Assembly (NCBI RefSeq): GCF_022698145.1
Contig: NZ_JALDAX010000017.1
Coordinates: 124,001 to 188,000, forward strand
Length of the DNA: 64,000 bases
Direction: 5' to 3'
Source of the DNA: Streptomyces spinosisporus
Lineage (GTDB): Bacteria; Actinomycetota; Actinomycetes; Streptomycetales; Streptomycetaceae
How positions within the stretch are numbered: position 1 is the stretch's first letter; each line of letters begins with the position of its first letter. Both the position numbers and the translations under genes were made by a program. This document shows, one piece after another, positions 9,728 to 22,640 of this stretch. The notes below the pieces were generated by a model. The model was not told the origin of the DNA, did not search any database, and worked only from the letters and a program-made list of their open reading frames with translations.

Positions 9728-10728
9728 CGGGGGCGCTCCCGGGTGAGGTGGTCTGCCACGTCGAGGATGTGGTGGCCGGCCATGGCCGGGAGGCAGGTGC
9801 CGCGGGCCGGGCCGATGGCGGCCGCCCAGTCGTGGGGGATGGCCGAGATGCCCTGGGTGGCGCCCGCGAGGGCGCCCGCCACCGCGGCCGTGGTGTCGGC
9901 GTCTCGGCCCATGTTCACGGCCGTGAGGACGGACTGCCGGAAGTCGCCGTCGGCCGCCGCGTAGGCGCCGAAGGCCAGGGCGACCGCCTCCGGTGCGAGG
10001 TCGGTCCAGGGGTAGCCGCCGATGACGACCGAGGAGCGGACGGCGCGTTCGCCGCGATGGGCCACCGCGGCGGCCCGGCGCAGGGAGCGGGCGGTCCAGG
10101 AGTCGTCCGGGACGACGGCGAGGGCGGAGGCGACGACGGCGATCGTCGGCGCCCCCGCCATCGCCGCCGCGACGCCGGCCGCGACCGCCTGGCCGCCGTA
10201 GATGCCCTCGCCGTCGTGGCTCACCGAGCCGTCGATCGCCGCCAGCCGGGCGGCCTCGGCGGGGCGGCCCGCGGCGAAGACGCCGAAGGGGGCCGCGCGC
10301 ATGGCCAGGCCGTCGCTCCAGGCGTGCCGATGCTGGGCCGAGATCGGCGCGGCAAGGCCTCGGCGCAGGTTCTCCAGCGTGCCGCGCTCGCTGAAGCCGG
10401 CGCCGCGGAACGGGCCCTCCTCGCGGTCCGCGATCCACTCGTGCCAGGCCGCCTCGACATGGGCCGGGGTGAGGGCGGATCCGTGCCGGGCCAGGAGCAG
10501 ACCGGAGAAGATCGCGTACTCCGTGTCGTCGGTGCCGCAGGGGTGCTCGGCGACGTAGCCGGTGATGCGGCCCCAGCGGGCGCGGATCTCCGAGGGCTTC
10601 ATGTTCTCCGCCGGGGCCCCGAGGGCGTCGCCGACGGCCAGCCCGAGCAGCGCGCCGCGCGCCCGTTCGCGGAGTTCTGCGGCGTTCCCGGGTGAGGGGA
10701 CCGGGGGAATGCAGGCGACCGATGCCAT
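9724..10728 (-). CDS. ADP-ribosylglycohydrolase family protein, paralogue 1
   Basis: A 334-residue ADP-ribosylglycohydrolase and first gene of the six-gene leftward operon. It has RARGALLGLAVGDALGAP (residues 22-39), GTDDTEY with the metal acids D67 and D68, and NMGRDADTTAAVAGALAGA near residue 280. All metal ligands are present. I chose the ATG at 10728 because it is preceded by GAAGAGG with normal spacing; a longer frame to 10824 adds a charged, non-conserved leader. The stop overlaps paralogue 2 (ATGA). Family members remove ADP-ribose from Arg, Ser or nucleic acids, and this copy could act on any of these. Confidence 0.87.
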   Translation of the reverse strand: MASVACIPPVPSPGNAAELRERARGALLGLAVGDALGAPAENMKPSEIRARWGRITGYVAEHPCGTDDTEYAIFSGLLLARHGSALTPAHVEAAWHEWIADREEGPFRGAGFSERGTLENLRRGLAAPISAQHRHAWSDGLAMRAAPFGVFAAGRPAEAARLAAIDGSVSHDGEGIYGGQAVAAGVAAAMAGAPTIAVVASALAVVPDDSWTARSLRRAAAVAHRGERAVRSSVVIGGYPWTDLAPEAVALAFGAYAAADGDFRQSVLTAVNMGRDADTTAAVAGALAGATQGISAIPHDWAAAIGPARGTCLPAMAGHHILDVADHLTRERPR

Positions 10729-10853
10729 ACGCGGCCTCTTCCGGGAGTGGGTTCGCACAGGGCGCGAACCCTTTGCCCATGTGTCCCACCGTCGGCGGTT
10801 GACCTGAGCCTCCGACGGAGCCAAGTCACCCGGTCGACGCCCGGGTCCGGCTG

Positions 10854-10872
10854 TTAGCTCAGCCTTTCCTTG
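10854..10872 (+). promoter_or_regulatory. Possible iron-box-like sequence (distal)
   Basis: TTAGCTCAGCCTTTCCTTG matches the DmdR1/IdeR consensus TTAGGTTAGGCTCACCTAA at about 12 of 19 positions. It lies 96 bases before the VIT-family gene. It is weak on its own; a second similar site lies nearer the gene. Confidence 0.25.
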
Positions 10873-10934
10873 CTGGCGGGGGAGGAATTGCGGGCGTAGA
10901 TTTGGCGTTGTCGGAAGTTAGAAACAGTCCAAAG

Positions 10935-10953
10935 TTAGCTTTGGCTTAGCTTC
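10935..10953 (+). promoter_or_regulatory. Possible iron-box-like sequence upstream of the VIT-family gene
   Basis: TTAGCTTTGGCTTAGCTTC matches the DmdR1/IdeR iron-box consensus at about 13 of 19 positions and ends 15 bases before the GTG start. Its position in the 5' leader and the metal-transport role of the gene make iron-dependent control plausible. The match is partial, so this is a hypothesis. Confidence 0.35.
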
Positions 10954-10968
10954 CTTGAGGAGAGGCAA

Positions 10969-11700
10969 GTGGCGATCATCGAGACCGAGGCCGCGCTGCA
11001 CGAAGCGCACCGCGACAACCACACGCACCGGGATGTGAACGGCGGCTGGCTGCGCCCCGCCGTCTTCGGCGCGATGGACGGCCTGGTCTCCAACCTCGCC
11101 CTGATGACCGGTGTGGCCGGCGGTGCCGTCAGCCGGGAGACCATCGTGCTGACCGGGCTCGCGGGCCTGGCCGCCGGCGCCTTCTCGATGGCCGCCGGTG
11201 AGTACACGTCGGTCGCCTCCCAGCGCGAGCTCGTCGAGGCCGAGTTGGACGTCGAGCGCAGGGAGCTGCGCAAGCACCCGAAGGACGAGGAGGCCGAGCT
11301 CGCGGCGCTCTACGAGTCGCGCGGCGTCGAGCCCGAGCTCGCGCGGGAAGTCGCCCGCCAGCTGTCGAAGGACCCCGAGCAGGCCCTGGAGATACACGCC
11401 CGCGAGGAGCTCGGCATCGACCCCGGCGACCTGCCGTCCCCGCTGGTCGCGGCCGTGTCGTCGTTCGGGTCCTTCGCGCTGGGCGCCCTGCTGCCCGTAC
11501 TGCCGTATCTGCTCGGTGCGACCGTGCTCTGGCCCGCCCTGCTGCTGGCGCTCGTCGGGCTCTTCGCCTGCGGTGCGGTGGTGGCCAGGGTGACGGCGCG
11601 CAGCTGGTGGTACAGCGGACTGCGGCAGCTCGCGCTCGGTGGCGCCGCGGCCGGTGTGACGTACGCCCTGGGCAGCCTGTTCGGAACGGCCGTAGGATGA
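10969..11700 (+). CDS. VIT1/CCC1-family iron/manganese transporter
   Basis: A 243-residue membrane protein of the VIT1/CCC1 family, which moves Fe2+ or Mn2+ out of the cytosol. Two helices flank the sequence GAMDGLVSNLALMTGVAG (about residues 29-46) and AGAFSMAAGEYTSVASQ (about 69-85), the family hallmark with metal-binding Asp, Met and Glu. A charged cytoplasmic helix-hairpin domain follows (about 88-150), then three C-terminal helices. The GTG start has GAGGAGAGG just upstream, a strong ribosome site. Partial iron-box-like sequences lie upstream, so iron control is possible. The bacterial relative MbfA carries a ferritin-like domain that this protein lacks. Confidence 0.88.
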   Translation: MAIIETEAALHEAHRDNHTHRDVNGGWLRPAVFGAMDGLVSNLALMTGVAGGAVSRETIVLTGLAGLAAGAFSMAAGEYTSVASQRELVEAELDVERRELRKHPKDEEAELAALYESRGVEPELAREVARQLSKDPEQALEIHAREELGIDPGDLPSPLVAAVSSFGSFALGALLPVLPYLLGATVLWPALLLALVGLFACGAVVARVTARSWWYSGLRQLALGGAAAGVTYALGSLFGTAVG

Positions 11701-11974
11701 GGGTCGGCTGCACAGTATGCGTTGGGCCGCATAAGTAGCCGTTACTCGCTGGTTTCGGATGCATGACCACGGGGCATGAGCCGTAAGCGCTGTGGGCAAT
11801 GACGCCTGTCGCGCATCCGCGGGGGGCGACGCCGCCCCTCCCGCCTTGGACTGACGGACATCGATCTGTCCCGTTCGGTCCCCATAGCTTCCACCGCAGG
11901 CGTGGTACCCCCGCCGCCCCGCGGTGTCCGCATGTTGGAACGAAGCATCCGCTTCCCGAGAACGCCCCCATCAT

Positions 11975-11990
11975 GTAACCTGCACGAAAT
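11975..11990 (+). promoter_or_regulatory. GlnR-box-like site upstream of gltB
   Basis: GTAAC, six bases, then GAAAT fits the actinobacterial GlnR box gTnAC-n6-GaAAC in all but the last base. It lies 76-91 bases before the gltB ATG. The rest of the 365-bp gap (11701-12065) shows no gene. Confidence 0.4.
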
Positions 11991-12065
11991 TTTGCACCGA
12001 GCAGAGGGCCAACGTCGTCCCTCGGCACTTTGAACATGCCACTTGAGACGACGACGGGAGAGCCG

Positions 12066-16650
<4,585 letters not shown>

Positions 16651-16658
<8 letters not shown>

Positions 16659-18114
16659 CCCGAAGGGCTTCCTGAACCACGGCCGTGAGGTCGCCCAGAC
16701 CCGTCCCGTCGACGAGCGCGTCAAGGACTGGAACGAGGTCTACGTCCCCGGCTCCCTGCTGCCGATCATCAGCAAGCAGGCCAGCCGCTGCATGGACTGC
16801 GGCATCCCGTTCTGCCACAACGGCTGTCCGCTCGGGAACCTGATCCCCGAGTGGAACGACTACGCTTACCGCGAGGACTGGAGCGCCGCCTCCGAGCGGC
16901 TGCACGCGACCAACAACTTCCCGGAGTTCACCGGTCGCCTCTGCCCCGCGCCCTGCGAGTCGGCCTGTGTGCTCGGCATCAACCAGCCGCCGGTGACCAT
17001 CAAGAACGTCGAGGTCTCGATCATCGACAAGGCGTGGGAGGCCGGCACCGTCGCCCCGCAGGCGCCCGAGCGCCTGTCCGGCAAGACGGTCGCCGTCATC
17101 GGCTCGGGCCCCGCGGGCCTGGCCGCCGCCCAGCAGCTGACCCGGGCGGGCCACACCGTCGCCGTCTACGAGCGCGCCGACCGCATCGGCGGCCTGCTGC
17201 GCTACGGCATCCCCGAGTTCAAGATGGAGAAGCGGCACATCAACCGCCGTATCGAGCAGATGCGCGCGGAGGGCACCCGCTTCCGTACCGGCATCGAGAT
17301 CGGCCGCGACCTCAAGGCGACCGACCTGAAGAAGCGGTACGACGCGATCGTGATCGCCGCCGGTTCGACGACCGCCCGTGACCTGCCCGTCCCCGGGCGG
17401 GAGTTGAAGGGCATCTACCAGGCGATGGAGTACCTGCCGCTGTCCAACAAGGTCCAGGAGGGCGACTACGTGGTGTCGCCCATCTCGGCCGAGGGCAAGC
17501 ACGTCGTGGTCATCGGCGGCGGCGACACCGGCGCCGACTGCGTGGGCACCGCCCACCGCCAGGGCGCGGCCTCCGTCACCCAGCTGGAGATCATGCCCCG
17601 CCCGAACGACGAGCGGCACCCGACCAACCAGCCCTGGCCGACCTTCCCGATCCTGTACAAGGTCACCTCGGCCCACGAGGAGGGCGGCGAGCGGATCTAC
17701 TCCGCCTCGACGACCCACTTCGAGGGCGACGAGGACGGCAACGTCCAGTGGCTGCACCTCGCCGAGGTCGAGTTCGTCGACGGCAAGCTGACCTCGAAGC
17801 CGGGCACCGAGCGCAAGATCCCGGCCCAGTTGGTCACCCTCGCCATGGGCTTCACCGGCCCCGACCGGGAGAACGGCCTGGTCGAGCAGTTCGCCCTGGA
17901 CCTCGACGAGCGCGGCAACATCGCCCGCGACGCCGACTTCCAGACCAACGTGCCCGGTGTGTTCGTCGCCGGTGACGCCGGCCGCGGCCAGTCGCTCATC
18001 GTCTGGGCCATCGCCGAGGGCCGCTCCGCCGCCCGAGGCGTCGACCGCTACCTGACCGGCGCCAGCGACCTCCCGGCCCCGATCCGCCCGACGGACCGCG
18101 CACTGACGGCCTGA
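16651..18114 (+). CDS. gltD: Glutamate synthase (NADPH) small subunit
   Basis: The beta subunit of GOGAT, which oxidises NADPH and passes electrons through FAD and 4Fe-4S clusters to GltB. It has 487 residues. The N-terminal cluster cysteines appear in CMDCGIPFCHNGCP, and in CPAPCESACVLG further on. The FAD site is VAVIGSGPAGLAAAQQL and the NADPH site is VVVIGGGDTGADCVG. A second FAD contact, GVFVAGDAGRGQSLIVWAI, is near the C-terminus. The ATG lies within the end of gltB (8-base overlap), so the two subunits are translated together. Two hairpins follow its stop. Confidence 0.97.
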
Positions 18115-18123
18115 CGGTGGCAC

Positions 18124-18143
18124 GAGGGACCTGACGGTCCCTC
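18124..18143 (+). terminator. Small hairpin just after gltD
   Basis: An 8-bp perfect stem (18124-18131 with 18136-18143) with a TGAC loop starts 10 bases after the gltD stop. It may add to termination or protect the mRNA 3' end. Confidence 0.5.
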
Positions 18144-18180
18144 ACGAGAACGTCCCGTACAAAGGCGTACGGAACACAGA

Positions 18181-18228
18181 CGGCGCCCGCCCTTCCAGTC
18201 CCCGACCGGACCGCTGGGGCGGGCGCCG
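18181..18228. terminator. Long hairpin between gltD and the chitosanase gene
   Basis: A perfect 12-bp G+C stem (18181-18192 with 18217-18228) with a 24-base loop lies between convergent genes. A smaller hairpin with CCGTAC/GTACGG arms lies just before it. Confidence 0.6.
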
Positions 18229-18246
18229 CCGCATGCTCGCGCGGAT

Positions 18247-19152
18247 CTACGGCACCTTGTACGTCTCCCCGTACACCTGCCACGTCAGCGGTGTCTTCAG
18301 GGACAGGTTGCCGTCGTAGAGGAAGCGGCGCTGGGCCGTGTCGATGCGGCTGGTGTCGATGTCGGTGCGCTTGGACTTCATGGCCTTGACGCGGATGTCG
18401 AGGAAGATGTCCAGGTACTTCTTCTCGGAGCCGCCCTGCGAGGGCGTGTCCGCCTCCGCCATGGCGCGTTCGCGCAGGCCGTAGAAGCTGTTCGGGCCGG
18501 TGCCGGGGCCGTGGAAGACCATGGCGTCGTAGTAGATGAACTGGCCGAGCGTGCCGAGGCCGTCGAGCTTGGCGAGGCGGACGGACGGGTTGAAGTAGAC
18601 CCGGTCGCGTTCCTCGTCCTGGGCCCTGCGGAAGGCGGGGAGCTTCGCCTCGGCCTTCCAGGCGGCGGTGAAGCCGGGGTCCAGGCCCTCGTGGGAGTCC
18701 GTGCCGTCGACCTTGCGCAGGGCGGGCAGATAGCGGGCGAGGCCGTTGCCGGGGTGCGCCTTGGTGTAGCGCTCGACCAGGGTCAGCAGGTCGTGGGTGC
18801 CGGTGCAGAAGCCGATGACGCCGGCCGTGTAGCCCTGCCCGTCGCCGATGTCCTCGATGTAGCCGTAGGCGCTGCGCCAGTCGAGGGTCGAGTTCTCGGC
18901 GCTCGCCACCAGCTTCTGCGCCAGCTCCTTCTCGGCCGGGGCGGCGAGGCCGGGCGGCAGGTCGGCGATCACCTCGTCGTCCTCCGCCCGCTCCTGCTCC
19001 GCCCGGCTCTTCGCGTCCTGCGCCCCGTGCGGTGCGGCCGAGACCGACGGCCTGGACGTGCCGTCGTCGGAGTGCGCGGGCGTGAGGACGTAGACCCCCG
19101 CCGTGATGACCACGGGAAGGGCCGCGAAGAGCAGGCAGCCGACACGTTTCAT
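18247..19152 (-). CDS. Secreted GH46 chitosanase
   Basis: An endo-acting chitosanase (glycoside hydrolase family 46) that cuts glucosamine polymers outside the cell. The 301-residue precursor has an N-terminal hydrophobic segment (about residues 5-23) and a charged linker to about residue 70. The GH46 domain follows. E86 (SAENS) and D104 (YIEDIGDGQGYT) are 18 residues apart, exactly the spacing of the catalytic E22 and D40 of Streptomyces N174 chitosanase. No lipobox is seen, and the segment may be a cleaved signal or an anchor. The ATG at 19152 is preferred over the GTG at 19161, though neither has a good ribosome site. Confidence 0.93.
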   Translation of the reverse strand: MKRVGCLLFAALPVVITAGVYVLTPAHSDDGTSRPSVSAAPHGAQDAKSRAEQERAEDDEVIADLPPGLAAPAEKELAQKLVASAENSTLDWRSAYGYIEDIGDGQGYTAGVIGFCTGTHDLLTLVERYTKAHPGNGLARYLPALRKVDGTDSHEGLDPGFTAAWKAEAKLPAFRRAQDEERDRVYFNPSVRLAKLDGLGTLGQFIYYDAMVFHGPGTGPNSFYGLRERAMAEADTPSQGGSEKKYLDIFLDIRVKAMKSKRTDIDTSRIDTAQRRFLYDGNLSLKTPLTWQVYGETYKVP

Positions 19153-19188
19153 GGGGCACACATTACGTGCACATGTTCCATCGGCCGG

Positions 19189-20100
19189 TCACACGGTCAG
19201 TTCGGCGACCTTCGCCAGCGAAAGGATCACCAGCAGCGCCAGCACGGCGACACAGGTGCCGGCCTGCACGAGGTTGCGCCGCCGGTCCCGGGGCGCGTAC
19301 GCGTACGCCAGCGTCACCGCGCCGCCGGCCAGCAGACCGCCGAGGTGGCCCTGCCAGGACGTGAGGCCCGCGGAGATCAGCAGCCACAGCAGCAGGCCCG
19401 CCATGAAGCGGTTGACGCTGCGCATGTCGGCGCCGAGACGGCGGGCCATCACGTAGTACGCCGCCCCGAGCCCGAAGATCGCCCCGGACGCGCCCAGGGT
19501 GGGGGTGTCGGGCGCGATCAGCAGGACGAGCACCGAGCCGCCGAGCGCCGACAGCAGGTACAGCGCGACGTAGCGGATGCGGCCCAGCTGGAACTCCACG
19601 GCCCGGCCGATGTTCCACAGCGACACCATGTTCATCACGATGTGCAGGATCCCGAACGTCCCCTCGGCGACCGGGAGATGGAGGAAGGCGCCGGTCAGCA
19701 GGCGGTACCACTCACCGTCCACGACACCCTCGGGGTGATAGCCCGGGGGGTAGTCCGCCTGCCACACGTAGTGGCCGCCGTCCGGTCCGACCAGCCCGCG
19801 GCCCAGCATCTCGAACCGGTCCACGACCGAGGACCGCACCAACTCGCCCAGATACGCGAGCACGTTGAGCCCGATCAGGACGTACGTCACCAGGGGCACA
19901 CCGGTGATCCGGCCGCCGAAGGCGGTACGTGCCTGCCGTACCGACCGCGCGCCCTCCTTCACGCACTCCACGCACTGGTGGCCGACGGCCGCCTCACGCA
20001 TGCAGTCCGGGCAGATGTACCGGTCGCAGCGGGTGCAGCGGACATGGGACTCCACCTTGGGGTGGCGATAGCACGTGGTGACGGCGGACTCGGGTTCCAC
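19189..20100 (-). CDS. Rhomboid-family intramembrane serine protease with N-terminal zinc finger
   Basis: A 303-residue intramembrane protease. Residues 8-48 are a B-box-like zinc-binding module with cysteine and histidine pairs (CYRHPK, RCTRCDRYICPDC, HQCVEC). Six or more membrane helices follow from about residue 68. The catalytic dyad is S205 in GASGAIFG and H252 in QGHLGG, and the loop 1 region carries WYRLLTGAFLH and HIVMNM, typical of rhomboids. The GTG start is supported by AGGAG six bases upstream. Actinobacterial rhomboids often have this zinc module, which may bind partners; substrates are unknown. Confidence 0.93.
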   Translation of the reverse strand: MEPESAVTTCYRHPKVESHVRCTRCDRYICPDCMREAAVGHQCVECVKEGARSVRQARTAFGGRITGVPLVTYVLIGLNVLAYLGELVRSSVVDRFEMLGRGLVGPDGGHYVWQADYPPGYHPEGVVDGEWYRLLTGAFLHLPVAEGTFGILHIVMNMVSLWNIGRAVEFQLGRIRYVALYLLSALGGSVLVLLIAPDTPTLGASGAIFGLGAAYYVMARRLGADMRSVNRFMAGLLLWLLISAGLTSWQGHLGGLLAGGAVTLAYAYAPRDRRRNLVQAGTCVAVLALLVILSLAKVAELTV

Positions 20101-20197
20101 GGCCGGCTCCTAGGGCGCGGTGGGACGGATGGTGAGCCGATGGGAACGGCGGCGAACAAAATAACCAACGCCGGTTGCCGATGGGAGAGTAGGGGCC

Positions 20198-20923
20198 ATG
20201 GTTGCGATCAGTCTGCAGAAGATCGAGGAGACCGCGCCCGCGCTGGTCGGTCCCTACAAGAGCGCAGGGGCCTCGCTGCACCGGCACGGCATCGAGGGTG
20301 TGCGGGCCGCCGTGTACCTGGTGGTCGACCACTCCGGCTCCATGAAGCCGTACTACAAGGACAGCAGCGTGCAGGCGCTCGCGGACCGGGTGCTGGGGCT
20401 GTCGGCGCATCTCGACGACGACGGACGGGTGCCGGTGGTGTTCTTCTCGACGGACGTCGACGCCGAGACCGACATCGCGCTGGCCGACCACGAGGGCCGT
20501 ATCGAGCGGATCGTGGCCGGCCTCGGGCACATGGGCAGGACCAGCTACCACCTGGCGATGGACGCGGTCATCGACCACTACCTGGACAGCGGGTCCACCG
20601 CCCCCGCCCTCGTCGTCTTCCAGACCGACGGCGGCCCGATCAACAAGCTCGCCGCGGAGCGGTATCTGTGCAAGGCGGCGAAGCTGCCGCTGTTCTGGCA
20701 GTTCGTGGGCTTCGGGGACCCGCACAGCAAGCAGTTCGACTTCCTGCGCAGGCTCGACGACCTGGCGGTCCCGGACAAGCGGGTGGTGGACAACGCCGGG
20801 TTCTTCCACGCCGGCGAGGACCCCGCGAAGGTGTCCGACGCGGAGCTGTACGACCGGCTCGTCGGGGAGTTCCCCAAGTGGCTGGTGGCCGCCCGATCGG
20901 AGGGGATCCTGCCGCCGTCCTGA
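20198..20923 (+). CDS. VWA-domain protein (TerF-like tellurium/stress family)
   Basis: A 241-residue soluble protein made almost wholly of a von Willebrand factor A domain. The metal-dependent adhesion site is D44-x-S46-x-S48 (DHSGSM), with a further conserved Thr in MGRTSYH and Asp in FQTDGGP. This arrangement is shared with VWA proteins that accompany TerD-type tellurium/stress proteins. No ter genes are adjacent here, so that link comes only from the family. GGGAG at 20183-20187, 10 bases before the ATG, supports the start. It probably binds a partner through a Mg ion. Confidence 0.8.
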   Translation: MVAISLQKIEETAPALVGPYKSAGASLHRHGIEGVRAAVYLVVDHSGSMKPYYKDSSVQALADRVLGLSAHLDDDGRVPVVFFSTDVDAETDIALADHEGRIERIVAGLGHMGRTSYHLAMDAVIDHYLDSGSTAPALVVFQTDGGPINKLAAERYLCKAAKLPLFWQFVGFGDPHSKQFDFLRRLDDLAVPDKRVVDNAGFFHAGEDPAKVSDAELYDRLVGEFPKWLVAARSEGILPPS

Positions 20924-20990
20924 CCGCCCCGTTGGCTTGGCCTCCCCGTCGTGTCACCCTGAGGATGATCCGACGGGAGGCGACGAACGT

Positions 20991-22640
20991 ATGGACGGCG
21001 CACGATCGGGGAACGAAACGGCGACTGCCGCACGCAGGCAGCCGCCGGGCAAGGGCGAGCGCGTCGCCGACTGGGCCGACGGGCGGCTGGGGCTCTACTC
21101 GCTGGCCAAGGCCAACATGCGCAAGGTTTTCCCGGACCACTGGTCCTTCATGCTGGGCGAGATCTGCCTCTACAGCTTTCTGATCCTCATCCTCACCGGC
21201 ATCTACCTCACCCTGTTCTTCGAGCCGAGCGGCGTCGAGGTGATCTACCACGGCTCGTACACCCCGCTCAACGGCGTCCCGATGACCCGGGCCTACGAGT
21301 CCACGCTCGACATCAGCTTCGACGTGCGCGGCGGACTGCTGATCCGGCAGATCCACCACTGGGCGGCCGTGGTCTTCATCGCCGGCATGCTCATCCACAT
21401 GATGCGGGTGTTCTTCACCGGCGCCTTCCGCAAGCCGCGCGAGCTGAACTGGCTGTTCGGCTGGACCCTGCTGTTCCTCGGCATCATCACCGGTCTGACC
21501 GGCTATTCGCTCCCCGACGACCTGCTGTCCGGCACCGGTATCCGCTTCGCGGACGGTGCGATCCTGTCGGTCCCGATCGTCGGAACGTATCTGTCCATGT
21601 TCCTGTTCGGCGGGGAGTTCCCGGGGCACGACATCATCTCGCGGCTCTTCCCGATCCATGTCCTGCTGCTGCCGGGGATCATGCTCGGCCTGGTCGTGGC
21701 CCATCTGATCCTGGTCTTCTACCACAAGCACACGCAGTACCCGGGGCCCGGACGGGACCAGAAGTCCGTGGTCGGCATGCCCTTCCTGCCGGTCTACATG
21801 GCCAAGGCGGGCGGCTTCTTCTTCCTCGTCTTCGGTGTGCTGACGATCATGGGCGGCGTCGCCAGCATCAACCCGGTCTGGGCCTTCGGTCCCTACCGGC
21901 CGGATCTGGTGACCACCGGCGCCCAGCCCGACTGGTATCTCGGCTTCTCCGAGGGCCTGATCCGGGTGATGCCGGGATGGGAGATCAACTTCTGGGGTCA
22001 CACGCTGGAGCTGGGCGTCTTCATCCCCTTCTCGCTCTTCCCGCTGATCATGCTCGCCATCGGCGTCTATCCCTTTGTCGAGGCCTGGATCACCGGTGAC
22101 AAGCGTGAGCACCACATCCTGGACCGGCCGCGCAACATGCCCGTGCGCACCGGTCTCGGCGTGGCCTGGCTGAGCCTGTACGGGGTGCTGCTGATCGGCG
22201 GCGGCAACGACATCGTGGCCACGCATCTGCATCTGTCCATCAACGCGATCACCTGGTTCGTGCGGGTCTCCTTCTTCGTGGTGCCGGTGGTGGCGTTCCT
22301 GGTCACCAAACGGATCTGCATGGGCCTGCAGCGCCGGGACCGGGACAAGGTGCTGCACGGCAGGGAGAGCGGCACCATCAAGCGGCTGCCGCACGGGGAG
22401 TTCGTCGAGGTCCACGAGCCCCTGGGCCAGGACCAGTTGTTCACGCTCACCCAGCACGAGCAGGAGCCGCCGTACGAGATCGGGCCGCGGGTCGACGCGA
22501 ACGGTGTGCGGCGGCCGGTCACGATCTCCCAGCGGGTGCGGGCGCAGCTGTCCAAGGCCATGTTCGGGTCGGAGTCGCGCATCCCGAAGCCGACGGTGGA
22601 GGAGTATCGGGAGCTCACCAGCGGCGACCACCACCACTGA
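20991..22640 (+). CDS. Orphan cytochrome b subunit (QcrB-like) of a bc complex
   Basis: A 549-residue cytochrome b of actinobacterial QcrB type, the quinol-oxidising membrane subunit of a bc1 complex. The four haem-ligand histidines are in IHHWAAVVFIAGMLIHMMR and PIHVLLLPGIMLGLVVAH. The quinol-site motif is PDWY (the PEWY equivalent), and the C-terminus ends in three histidines. About nine membrane helices are visible. The ATG at 20991 follows GGGAGG. No Rieske (qcrA) or cytochrome c (qcrC) gene is adjacent, so this is probably a second copy that borrows subunits or works in another complex. Its 3' end overlaps the convergent acyl-CoA dehydrogenase gene by 26 bases. Confidence 0.9.
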   Translation: MDGARSGNETATAARRQPPGKGERVADWADGRLGLYSLAKANMRKVFPDHWSFMLGEICLYSFLILILTGIYLTLFFEPSGVEVIYHGSYTPLNGVPMTRAYESTLDISFDVRGGLLIRQIHHWAAVVFIAGMLIHMMRVFFTGAFRKPRELNWLFGWTLLFLGIITGLTGYSLPDDLLSGTGIRFADGAILSVPIVGTYLSMFLFGGEFPGHDIISRLFPIHVLLLPGIMLGLVVAHLILVFYHKHTQYPGPGRDQKSVVGMPFLPVYMAKAGGFFFLVFGVLTIMGGVASINPVWAFGPYRPDLVTTGAQPDWYLGFSEGLIRVMPGWEINFWGHTLELGVFIPFSLFPLIMLAIGVYPFVEAWITGDKREHHILDRPRNMPVRTGLGVAWLSLYGVLLIGGGNDIVATHLHLSINAITWFVRVSFFVVPVVAFLVTKRICMGLQRRDRDKVLHGRESGTIKRLPHGEFVEVHEPLGQDQLFTLTQHEQEPPYEIGPRVDANGVRRPVTISQRVRAQLSKAMFGSESRIPKPTVEEYRELTSGDHHH

